Shown: positions 27,301-34,486 of the stretch, piece after piece | How positions within the stretch are numbered: the first letter of the stretch is position 1 | Layout: each line of letters begins with the position of its first letter | Source of the DNA: a virus | Reading direction: 5' to 3' (one strand) | Virus record (IMG/VR): IMGVR_UViG_3300031539_000090 | Location: 1-43,580 of that record | Length of the DNA: 43,580 bases | Program-made: the position numbers and the translations under genes | The notes under the pieces: generated by a model | Seen by the model: only the letters and a program-made list of their open reading frames with translations | Told to the model about the DNA's origin: nothing | Database searches by the model: none

Positions 27301-29658
27301 GAATGTACGGGCACGGAAGCAATTACGATTACATCAACTCTTGGCGGTATTGACGTTGACGCCCATGAAGATATAAATATTACTCTTCACGCCGAGAGCG
27401 CCGATGAGGATATTATCCTTTTGACAACCGGAACATCGGATAGTCATATCTCGATTACAGCAGACGGTTCTGACGACAATGCCTTGGCGCTTATTGCAAG
27501 TGTGGCGGGTATCGACATAGACGCTGCCGGCGTACTGACGATGGATGCCGACGACGATATGACGATTACCGTAGCGGCAGAGTCCGATGAGGACTTGACT
27601 ATCCAGTTGCAGAACAATGTCGATGCAAGCATTTTAATTAGCTCTGCGGGAAGCGGAACGGATTCGCTCAGTCTTACAACGGTGACAAACGGCGGCGATA
27701 TTGTTATCAGCTCCAACGACAAAATAGATATGGATTCGACGGGTACGTTTGCCCTGAATGCGGCCGGAGATACCTTGCTGATTCAGGTGGATTCCGACGG
27801 CGCAGACGATGATTTAACTATCAAAGTCGATGGCGATGATGATTCCTCTATCATTCTTGACAGCGACGGTTCCGGCGCCGATGCGATTAGTTTACAGGCT
27901 TCTCATGCAACGACAGGCGGTATTGACGTTGATTTCAAGTCGGGTAACTTTACTCTTACCGGCTCAGGAGCAAGCGCCGATGTAATCGTAGACTGCGACC
28001 TTTTCAGTATAGACGGTACAGGTTCGGCTAATATCACTGTTGCCGCAACTGAAGCCGGTGAAGACCTTACTATCAGTCAAACCGGTACGAATGCTTCGAG
28101 TGTTGAAATTGTATCATCGGGCCGATGTGCGGATGGGATTAAATTGCATTCCAATGGTGATGCAACTTCCGGTATTTACATACATTCTCAAACCGGAACC
28201 GCTGCATCGACAGCGACTGAATCTGATGCCGCTATTCAGCTTTATAGTCAAGTCGGTGGTATAGGTCTTCTGTCGGCTCTTAACGCCGATGATTCTATCA
28301 GGATTGAGACAAACGGCGGCGACGATGAGAATATCACGATACGCGCCAATCAGGGAACCGGAACCGACTCGATTTATATATTGAGCGATGAAGGCGGTAT
28401 CGAGATTGAGGCGACCGCAAGTACGGCGGCAGGCGCAGGGGCATCTGCCGTTCAATTGACCGCTTCGTTGGGTGCTATTGAATTGACTTCGGGATTAGAT
28501 GCTACCAATGCGATTAAGTTGACTGCCAATGGTAATACAAACTCTGATATTAACATCTGGAACGATACCGGTAGTACATCAGATTCGATTAAAATATTAA
28601 GCGACCTTGGCGGTATTGCCGTTACAGCGAGTGACGATGCGATTGTGTTGACGGCAGACGGCGCTACTGTAGGCGATATTACTATTGACGGCGAGAATAA
28701 GGTCACGATTGTTTCAGCCGACCTCGATGCCGAAGGTATTTACATCCACGAGAATTCGACAAGCGGTACGGCCGGCTCGATAAAGATTCATGCCGATAAA
28801 GGTATTGCTGAAGCTACCGGAGCATCTTCGGTAACGCTTCTTAGCGACGTTGGCGGTATCAATTTGAAAGCGGCGGCCTTAACGAGCGAGAGTTCGATTT
28901 GGATTGAGTCCATTGCCGGTGGTGTTAATATAGATGCCGCCGCCGGTAAAGACGTCGATATTGACGGCGGGCAGATTCTTCTCGAAGCCAACCACGATAT
29001 AGCCAGTGCAATTTCCTTAATTACCAATACCGGTACATCCGAGACCATTGTAATTACTAATACTTTAGGCAATGCGACGGGTGCAATCACCTTAGAAGCG
29101 ACTGCCGGAGGTATTTCACTTAGTGCTTTATCTGGAATGGACTTCGGAGAAGGTGCCGTTGTCAATGTTGGCGATATTTCGGTTGATGATGTTATCGCCG
29201 ATGCCAACGACAACGTAGTTCTCAGTGCGGTCAAGATGCTTGTGGTTTCGATTTCCGTCGATGACGATCCCGCTACCGATTTCCAGTATGACAATACTCA
29301 GGAGAACAAAGTAGAACAAGGTATAAGGGTTGGCAGAATTCCAGCCAATTGCATGATTAACTCTGTATTTGTTTTATGTACCGAGACTATTACGGCTGGA
29401 GGTCAATTTGCCACTGAGATTGGTACTGCTACTGGAGGCGATCAGATTTTAACTACTTCGGATTGTGATACCGCTGATGACATTATGGGCACGGCAGCCG
29501 CAGAGATACCGGAAATAGCTGTTACCGGCTCCATTATAGATGTTTACGTTAGTGGCACTCCGACTACAAATGACTTTGATGAAATAACGGCAGGTAGTTG
29601 GGACGTTTGCATCGTCTACACGGATTACGCCGCTGCATTAGCGCAGACGGGTACTTAA
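24319..29658 (+). CDS. Giant secreted beta-solenoid repeat protein, 1779 aa
   Basis: AAGGAGATAAGC precedes the ATG at 24319. A classical signal peptide (Lys-Lys start, hydrophobic core, TLAGA cleavage site near residue 21) is followed by a 100-residue entry domain. Then come about 1500 residues of Asp/Ile/Thr/Gly/Ala repeats with recurring units such as TAGGVDIDAAA, AINGGQILIE, TIVVTNTKG and AAIQLYAQAGGIGL. This is a long right-handed beta-solenoid with turns dominated by Asn/Asp/Gly. The last 160 residues form a separate non-repetitive domain (from NVVLSAVKMLVVSI). The gene lies in the head/tail region, so it is probably a virion surface or fibre-like protein, yet it has an export signal. 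A long fibre, decoration or host-surface protein are all possible. Confidence 0.8.
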   Translation: MKKLILITIMAVLAFSTLAGAALTYGPEYYRKRISNAGSGYADSDPVYLFMNEVDENLISSGGAASVLFTPGTAPTGAEGLVYYDDASDTLMLYSGASGPWKTIDLAGASNLDTAYNNGNTITVDGDALTFTAGAGTNNGVLTLVQSNTGAYEGLKITNAGTDPSIEIDGSGTGDDITGTGDTWTISEAGVGSFVGLISGASDIVMENSDIFSNGTNNTFTFAGNEATVEDLSIGLGVNTNIVTLSSSTGATTIDWGAMTTASGMTTITGDAAIFTIGSTGTSAGHDVIIQQAGVTDQQLVLQSSGNATNALRLLASAAGIDIDATGSTLTITNTADGADDDITIEQDGDQNASIILTSDGTGGDAISLISSSATGDIKVASADEIDIDAASTIDIAIAGLATQDFIVTNTGGSIIMTATEDIADGIYLHSTTGGIDIVADGAAAKDLDLTCTNGSVIVTAGEANSDAIKLNASAGGVNIDALAAYDVDIAGGQVLISSLDNAASAIALTTNVNTLETIVVTNTKGTAAGAITLTATAGGVDIDAAAAKEINIAGGNVAIVNKTAGATAITAITNVDTTDQIVVTNTKGTNEAAIDITATAGGIDIDAAAGKNVAINGGQILIESEDDGASSIQLKTNTGNTETIVILNSQGAGDDSINIDSTAGGLDVDVAKSLALTSSEGALDSVVITSTNGGIDLITTGAVATEDIDITSSASVNITSAENIAAAIVIATTGGGGAAETIDITNNQGITSSLTTETDAAIQLEATVGGIGLYSGLSGADAIRLETAGAAAQMTLQAIAGVGASATGEEDAAIQLYAQAGGIGLASGLAAADAIRIEAQGANGQITIQNKLGITASSATQFDASIQLYSEAGGIGLHSKLNGADAIRIEEGGGTGGTINIHANTGNAVADGAASINLLSDVGGIGLKATGLASANAIWIQAAAGGVNIDAQAAYDVDIDGGQIFLTSSHNVPDAIKIHSDSGANANINILNDECTGTEAITITSTLGGIDVDAHEDINITLHAESADEDIILLTTGTSDSHISITADGSDDNALALIASVAGIDIDAAGVLTMDADDDMTITVAAESDEDLTIQLQNNVDASILISSAGSGTDSLSLTTVTNGGDIVISSNDKIDMDSTGTFALNAAGDTLLIQVDSDGADDDLTIKVDGDDDSSIILDSDGSGADAISLQASHATTGGIDVDFKSGNFTLTGSGASADVIVDCDLFSIDGTGSANITVAATEAGEDLTISQTGTNASSVEIVSSGRCADGIKLHSNGDATSGIYIHSQTGTAASTATESDAAIQLYSQVGGIGLLSALNADDSIRIETNGGDDENITIRANQGTGTDSIYILSDEGGIEIEATASTAAGAGASAVQLTASLGAIELTSGLDATNAIKLTANGNTNSDINIWNDTGSTSDSIKILSDLGGIAVTASDDAIVLTADGATVGDITIDGENKVTIVSADLDAEGIYIHENSTSGTAGSIKIHADKGIAEATGASSVTLLSDVGGINLKAAALTSESSIWIESIAGGVNIDAAAGKDVDIDGGQILLEANHDIASAISLITNTGTSETIVITNTLGNATGAITLEATAGGISLSALSGMDFGEGAVVNVGDISVDDVIADANDNVVLSAVKMLVVSISVDDDPATDFQYDNTQENKVEQGIRVGRIPANCMINSVFVLCTETITAGGQFATEIGTATGGDQILTTSDCDTADDIMGTAAAEIPEIAVTGSIIDVYVSGTPTTNDFDEITAGSWDVCIVYTDYAAALAQTGT

Positions 29659-29673
29659 TAGAAAGGAAAGACT

Positions 29674-29955
29674 ATGAAAGAATGGAAAACTATTGTGGTA
29701 GTGGTTCTTATCGCACTGCTCGTTGCAGCATTGGTCTTTATGGCCGCAGACAAGAACCAGACGAACGCAGCGCCTGAAGAAGTGGCGTTGTCTAATTTGA
29801 AAGAACGAATAGGGCAGTTGAAAGTCCTGAAAGAAGAACAGACTTTGACGCGGGACATTATGGTGATTCAGCAGCAAATAAGAGACCTTAGCGCCGTTGC
29901 TCCGATTCAATCTGTAATTCCGAAAGAGCGACTGCCGGAAGAATTACAGGAATGA
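29674..29955 (+). CDS. Membrane-anchored coiled-coil protein, 93 aa
   Basis: After MKEWK a hydrophobic helix (TIVVVVLIALLVAALVFMAA) spans the inner membrane; the exported remainder is a coiled coil (LSNLKERIGQLKVLKEEQ) with a Pro-rich end. This is the layout of an i-spanin or of a membrane tether. It directly follows the giant exported solenoid gene (15 bp gap), so a membrane partner for it is conceivable. AGAAAGGAAAGACT precedes the ATG. The function is inferred from shape only. Confidence 0.65.
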   Translation: MKEWKTIVVVVLIALLVAALVFMAADKNQTNAAPEEVALSNLKERIGQLKVLKEEQTLTRDIMVIQQQIRDLSAVAPIQSVIPKERLPEELQE

Positions 29956-30020
29956 CTATGGATACATGGTTTTCCTTCGGGATGGGAGGGGGTCGAAAGA
30001 CCCTCCCTATCCTTATTTAA
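29952..30020 (+). CDS. Possible 22-aa peptide
   Basis: The ORF starts in an ATGA overlap with the preceding stop and encodes MTMDTWFSFGMGGGRKTLPI plus two residues. Short Gly-rich peptides are found between virion genes of podoviruses. Its second half is encoded by a strong hairpin, which weakens the case. Confidence 0.35.
   Translation: MTMDTWFSFGMGGGRKTLPILI
29984..30007 (+). terminator. GAAA-tetraloop hairpin between tail genes
   Basis: GGGAGGGGGTC, GAAA and GACCCTCCC form a strong stem with a GNRA-type loop and a two-base bulge. A short T-containing stretch (TATCCTTATTT) follows, so it may be a weak terminator or an mRNA processing/stability element. The next gene starts 22 bases later with TTAAGGAG. 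Confidence 0.5.
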
Positions 30021-30029
30021 GGAGTAAAG

Positions 30030-30389
30030 ATGCAGACTGTAAGAAAAGTCAGTTTAGACCAGCAGAGTTGGGATTCGGGCGCGAGCGAAAAGGCTACGAC
30101 TTACAGGAAAGTCAATGGTAAGTGCGAGCAGATAGCGGTCAAAATCAGTGTGAACACGAACACCGTAGCTGGCAAAGTTTCTATATATGATTCCAACGGC
30201 GGTAAGCTCTACGAAAAGACGAGCATCCCGACCGGAACGACTACTATCTATTACGGCAATAGTTTAGGCTCGACTGACTGTGACTTCAAATCCTTCCTCT
30301 GCGACGGCAAATTGACGGTAGAAATAACACCTGACGGCGATCCCGGCACTACGGGCGTGAAGATAGATGTTGACCTTTATGTGAGGTAA
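30030..30389 (+). CDS. Probable virion beta-sandwich protein, 119 aa
   Basis: AAGGAGTAAAG precedes the ATG. The 119-residue protein is beta-rich with no signal peptide (KVSIYDSNGGKLYEKTSIPTG; KLTVEITPDGDPGTTGVKIDVDLYV). It resembles small phage structural or decoration proteins. Located among tail/fibre genes, it may be a tail or fibre component. No named family. Confidence 0.6.
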   Translation: MQTVRKVSLDQQSWDSGASEKATTYRKVNGKCEQIAVKISVNTNTVAGKVSIYDSNGGKLYEKTSIPTGTTTIYYGNSLGSTDCDFKSFLCDGKLTVEITPDGDPGTTGVKIDVDLYVR

Positions 30390-30392
30390 AAG

Positions 30393-30800
30393 ATGAGACG
30401 CTTTACGTGCTTTTTACTTTTATGCGCCTTGAGCGGAACGGCTTTAGGCGGGTCGATATGTCCGTTTACGACAATCTTCATGCGTACTTTGTTAGATGAT
30501 GCAACGGCTTCGGCGGCGAGAACGACTTTGGGACTTGGTACGACTGATTCTCCGACGTTTGTGAAAGTCACGTTATCCGGCAATGAAATCAACGTAGCTA
30601 CGTCGCAGATACCGAGTTCGGCAACTGCGGCGGGAAATGCCGGTGATATTGCGTGGGGGTCGGATTATATCTATATATGCGTGGCCGGTAATACGTGGAA
30701 ACGGTCGGCCTTGACTACATGGGGCGGTCTACCGGAAAACGTAATCTTTGCCGGAGAAAACGTCATTTTTGCCGGAGAACAAGTTATATATTATCCATAA
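30393..30800 (+). CDS. Secreted tail-fibre-like protein, 135 aa
   Basis: A signal peptide (basic MRRF, hydrophobic core, ALGG) is followed by MRTLLDDATASAARTTLGLG, a sequence typical of phage tail-fibre shafts, and by GDIAWGSDYIYICVAGNTWKR, another recurrent fibre segment. The C-terminus holds a short tandem repeat (ENVIFAG, ENVIFAG, EQVIYY) made by duplicated DNA near 30737-30785. Tail-fibre homologues are normally cytoplasmic, so the signal is unexpected. Confidence 0.65.
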   Translation: MRRFTCFLLLCALSGTALGGSICPFTTIFMRTLLDDATASAARTTLGLGTTDSPTFVKVTLSGNEINVATSQIPSSATAAGNAGDIAWGSDYIYICVAGNTWKRSALTTWGGLPENVIFAGENVIFAGEQVIYYP

Positions 30801-30809
30801 GGAACGATT

Positions 30810-31784
30810 ATGAAAAAGCTATTGATTTTACTCATATTGTTAATGTTTTCAGCAACAGTCTTAGCAGACCTTACAGGAACGGAAGGTCTTGCGATTGACC
30901 TTTCAAGCGCAGGAGCCGGGACTGATATTACTATTGCCTTCGACCCTACCGAGCTTTTAGGAAACCGTACATGGGGTGACGCTTCTACCGATACGATAGT
31001 CTGGACGTGGAACAAGGCCACGGGGACAGACCCTACGATTACCTTTAACAGCGGTTCGATAGCCTTACCGGCCTTGACATTAGTTACGCCATTGGCCCTG
31101 AATTACGGCGGGGCCGGGGCGGACATTTCAGGCTGGTCGGGGATTGTTGCTGTTTCCGGTGGGTCTGCCGTAGAAGTAGACACATTTGCGGAGATTGATA
31201 CGCAAATTGCCGACAAAGCCCTTGTGAATAAAGCCGATGGTGCGGTGTGGCTCGGCATACATGATTACGGAGGGGCGGATTTGGAACTACCTCAAGCATC
31301 ACCCGCCGTTCCCGGCGTGGATGGTGGCATTGAGATTGACTTCACAGACGGCACGGTAGTCATTCAGCACGGAGCGGCACATGCCGAATTAGCGGCTTCC
31401 ACTGACGTTGTGATAGGTAAGCTCATAAAGTCATGGTCTGGTACAATCTTCGAGCCTGATAATGTGAACGATGTACTGACCGTCAAGGCAATCAATTCTA
31501 TCCAGTATCCTCACGGTGTTGTTATTACAGCCGTTTATCTCGGCGTCTCATCGGATACGGGATACGTATTAACAGTCCAGAATTTCGACGACTTTGATAC
31601 GATAAACGCTGCGAACGGGACGATAGACACAGTGACTTATTCCGCCGATACGACGGGAGAAATCATAGATACGACACCAACATACGCAACGATAGCGGCG
31701 GGGCAGATAATTATGATTAGCATTCCGGCTACAGATGTGGACTGGATACATTTTGAGATTTATTACTACGAACCGGCGGCATAA
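30810..31784 (+). CDS. Secreted tail/fibre-like protein, 324 aa
   Basis: The start follows AAGGAACGATT. Residues 1-19 are a clear signal peptide (Lys-Lys, Leu/Ile core, cleavage near VLA-D). Then come a Gly/Thr/Ala/Asp-rich beta part with phage-fibre-like phrases (TWNKATGTDPTITFNSGSIA, LNYGGAGADISGW) and a C-terminal beta-sandwich (KLIKSWSGTIFEPDNVN, then DVDWIHFEIYYYE). It is probably a distal tail or fibre component. The family is not named. Confidence 0.65.
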   Translation: MKKLLILLILLMFSATVLADLTGTEGLAIDLSSAGAGTDITIAFDPTELLGNRTWGDASTDTIVWTWNKATGTDPTITFNSGSIALPALTLVTPLALNYGGAGADISGWSGIVAVSGGSAVEVDTFAEIDTQIADKALVNKADGAVWLGIHDYGGADLELPQASPAVPGVDGGIEIDFTDGTVVIQHGAAHAELAASTDVVIGKLIKSWSGTIFEPDNVNDVLTVKAINSIQYPHGVVITAVYLGVSSDTGYVLTVQNFDDFDTINAANGTIDTVTYSADTTGEIIDTTPTYATIAAGQIIMISIPATDVDWIHFEIYYYEPAA

Positions 31785-31799
31785 ATGGGGGTTATTAAA

Positions 31800-32606
31800 A
31801 TGAAACGATTACTGATTCTTTATTTTGTATTTTGTATTCTGTGTTCTGTTTCTTTGGGCGATAACGACTTTGGGGATGTTAACTGTGTCGCTCTTTGGAG
31901 ACTTGAGAACGGAGCGCTTACGGTCGATTCAAAAGGCGGCAACACCCTTACAAATGACGCAGTTGTGGCAGATGCAGTAAATTATAAAGAAGGGGAAGCG
32001 TCTGGAGACTTTGAGTGGAGTTCGTCGGCCTTTATGACCATAGCTGACGCTGATCTTGATGCCGGATTTCCTCTCAAGGATGGCGATTCAACAAAAAAAA
32101 TATCTGTATGTGCTTGGATTATGCCGGAAAGTTTACCTACCGAAGGTTGCTTTTTTGCAAAATGGGACCATGCTGGTTTGAAAAGGCAATTGCAAATACT
32201 ACAACTTGGAAGCCCTAGCGATATAAGAGTTTATATAGGTTATAATGGCGGTGTATCCTATGAAGAAGTAGTTACACTCAATACGAACATGGTCGTTAAC
32301 CAGTGGTATCACATCGGTTTTACATTTCAAGATTCAGACAAATCATGGCGTCTTCGCGTTTGGGACGAGTCTGGCGAAAGTGTGATGGAGGATACTGGCA
32401 ATACGATAAATAATATAAACATAGAAGATTCATTTTTTACGTTAGGTTGTGTATCGGATGGGATAAATCATTTTGATGGCCGCATAGATGAGGTGGTGGT
32501 TTTTAATGATATTCTAACTTCTGATGAAATCGACCAGATAAGGGTAGGCACTTACGGAGTTGCTGCCGGTGGCGGTGGTCAGGTGATAATCATATATGAA
32601 GACTAA
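31800..32606 (+). CDS. Secreted LamG/concanavalin-like protein, 268 aa
   Basis: The start at 31800 has a G-run nine bases upstream (an earlier in-frame ATG at 31785 is that G-run's own codon). A signal peptide (MKRLLILYFVF core, cleavage near SLG-D) is followed by a LamG-type jelly roll: VALWRLENGALTVDSKGGNTLT, KKISVCAWIMPES, WYHIGFTFQDSDKSWRLRVW and FDGRIDEVVVFNDILTSDEI. LamG domains bind glycans or proteins at cell surfaces, so a receptor-binding role is reasonable. Confidence 0.82.
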   Translation: MKRLLILYFVFCILCSVSLGDNDFGDVNCVALWRLENGALTVDSKGGNTLTNDAVVADAVNYKEGEASGDFEWSSSAFMTIADADLDAGFPLKDGDSTKKISVCAWIMPESLPTEGCFFAKWDHAGLKRQLQILQLGSPSDIRVYIGYNGGVSYEEVVTLNTNMVVNQWYHIGFTFQDSDKSWRLRVWDESGESVMEDTGNTINNINIEDSFFTLGCVSDGINHFDGRIDEVVVFNDILTSDEIDQIRVGTYGVAAGGGGQVIIIYED

Positions 32607-33591
32607 AATTATAATGTGTTCTATATTCTTCGTTTTGTGTTCTGCTGTGCAGGGAGCTAATGAAATCTGCGCCGTCGCGCCGGGCATTACAAACGCTTAT
32701 GGCGTCGTAAGAGAACCGGATGGCGATGTCTGGTACGTCACAGGGCAGGTTTTCGAGGTGTGGGGAACGGGTGCTCGAACGGCTGCGGATTACGACATTG
32801 CATTGGTGGACAAGTCGGGCGGTATGTTAGTTGGGGATATGGATACGAGTATTTCAGCCGGATACTATCACATAATAACACATTATCGGGTGGGTGCTAA
32901 TCCCGCCGATACCGACCCTGCCGTGTGGCAGGAATACGGATACTGGAGCGGAACGGTTTGGCAACCCTATACACTAAAGACTATCGAAGATAAAGTTGAT
33001 GATTTACCAACCGCTGCCGGGACAGCCGATGCCGTATGGGACGAGGCTATGGCCGGACATACTGGCGAGGCCACTTTCGGCGGTGAATTACAAACACTCG
33101 ACCCGAACCTTACTTTGGTATTGGCGGATACGGCCGAGCTTCAAACCGACTGGCACGATGGCGGGCGGCTCGACCTTCTAATAGACGCTATTAAGGCGGA
33201 GACCGACCTAATAACTATCCATTCGACTACGGTAGCCGAGGCCAACGATGCCAACGAATTCATTCTGACTGATGGTATAGGTACAGATGTTAACGATTCC
33301 TGGAACTATTCGGTGATTATCATTCAGGACGCCGACGACGGCCACTGGGAATCGAGATTCATTTACGAATGGGACAGCGATAAGGAAGTTGAAGTCGATG
33401 AGACTCTTGGCTTCATTCCGGCGGCGGGTGACGTTGTTCATATCATGGGGACTGGATACGGGGGATTTTTGTACCGGATACTTTCGACCATTCAGCAGGC
33501 AAGAGGCGTTCTGAATGTTATTGATACTACGGGAACTTCAAGAGCGGTTGGGGGCGTAACTCGAATAGACGCTATGGGTGACGACCCGTGA
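32596..33591 (+). CDS. Secreted tail-fibre/baseplate-like protein, 331 aa
   Basis: The protein starts with a signal peptide (KTKIIMCSIFFVLCSAVQG). After a beta domain it has AVWDEAMAGHTGEATFGGEL and DWHDGGRLDLLIDAI, a pattern I know from phage fibre and adaptor proteins where a helical segment trimerises. The C-terminal region (YSVIIIQDADDGHWESRFI, GYGGFLYRILSTIQQARG) is typical of phage structural proteins that carry beta domains. The start overlaps the previous gene's end, with only a weak ribosome site. Confidence 0.7.
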   Translation: MKTKIIMCSIFFVLCSAVQGANEICAVAPGITNAYGVVREPDGDVWYVTGQVFEVWGTGARTAADYDIALVDKSGGMLVGDMDTSISAGYYHIITHYRVGANPADTDPAVWQEYGYWSGTVWQPYTLKTIEDKVDDLPTAAGTADAVWDEAMAGHTGEATFGGELQTLDPNLTLVLADTAELQTDWHDGGRLDLLIDAIKAETDLITIHSTTVAEANDANEFILTDGIGTDVNDSWNYSVIIIQDADDGHWESRFIYEWDSDKEVEVDETLGFIPAAGDVVHIMGTGYGGFLYRILSTIQQARGVLNVIDTTGTSRAVGGVTRIDAMGDDP

Positions 33592-33610
33592 CACAATTCC
33601 TGGGGGGATT

Positions 33611-34486
33611 ATGGCGGATAATGAAGAAAAACGGGCCTTATGCAACAGGGCGATAACAATTCTAACTGCCGGTATGACCGCTCAGGCGGGGATTCTCCAT
33701 ACAGAGATAACCGATGAGCAGTTCGCCGACTATACTTCGGTAACGACCGACCAACAGATAAAGCTTTTATGCTTTTTGTACGAGCCGGTCTTATTGAAGG
33801 TCATTCTCGATATTCAGCCGGACTTCGCTAAACAGTTCGCAGACTTGGGGAATGAGATTTGTATCAATAAAGAGGTAGGCGACTGGGGACTTCTATTCGA
33901 GTTGCCGAGTAACTTTATAGAAGATGAAAATGCGTTAATTGCCCAAATCAGTCAGGCCAATAGGAAAACTAAATATGACTGCAAGATTCTGACTTTCGAC
34001 GGTTACGCCCATGTCGTTAAGGGTACGGACGAACAGTCGTGGTATTGTAAGACCGACCATACGGCGGCGGCGGCCAATAAACCGATTACCGGTGCAGATT
34101 ACGCAACCTATTGGACTCTCTATAATACCGACGACTCTTACGGTGCTGATTGGGTATCTGGATGGTCTTACAAAGCCTCTCAGGACGGCAAATTATTAGC
34201 GGCCAATTCCTATTCCAATCTTGATGGTGACAGTGCGTATATAGAGTATCTCGCCTACATTCAGGCCGGTATTTCCGACAAGCCCGCGTATTATCCCAAT
34301 GCCTTTAAGAACGCCTTCTGTACGAGACTTGCAGCTGAGATGGCGGAGGATGGTCACGATTACGAGCGCAGAAGAAAACTTATGGAGGAATACGAGTTAA
34401 TTGCCAAGCCGCGGGTGTGGCAGGTTCAGAACAGGAACGATTTCGAGGAAACAAGACCGACATTTTTAGAGTCAAGGACGATATGA
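33611..34486 (+). CDS. Tail tubular protein A-like (gp11-type) with inserted domain
   Basis: GGGGGG lies just before the ATG at 33611 (a GTG at 33578 is inside the previous gene). The first 120 residues follow the tail-tube A pattern (LCNRAITILTAG, LCFLYEPVLLKVILDIQPDFAKQF, WGLLFELPSNFI) that forms the ring below the portal. Residues 130-190 are an inserted segment with YAHVVKGTDEQSWYCKTDH, similar to carbohydrate-binding-like inserts in phage proteins. The C-terminal helix (NAFKNAFCTRLAAEMAEDG) is conserved in the family. It has no signal peptide, unlike its neighbours. Confidence 0.78.
   Translation: MADNEEKRALCNRAITILTAGMTAQAGILHTEITDEQFADYTSVTTDQQIKLLCFLYEPVLLKVILDIQPDFAKQFADLGNEICINKEVGDWGLLFELPSNFIEDENALIAQISQANRKTKYDCKILTFDGYAHVVKGTDEQSWYCKTDHTAAAANKPITGADYATYWTLYNTDDSYGADWVSGWSYKASQDGKLLAANSYSNLDGDSAYIEYLAYIQAGISDKPAYYPNAFKNAFCTRLAAEMAEDGHDYERRRKLMEEYELIAKPRVWQVQNRNDFEETRPTFLESRTI

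Noticed and set aside
24771-29294. Several long minus-strand ORFs (100-170 codons) within the giant solenoid gene
   Set aside because: They are shadows caused by the repetitive, Asp/Ile/Gly-rich codon pattern of the sense gene; they have no start signals and mirror its repeats.
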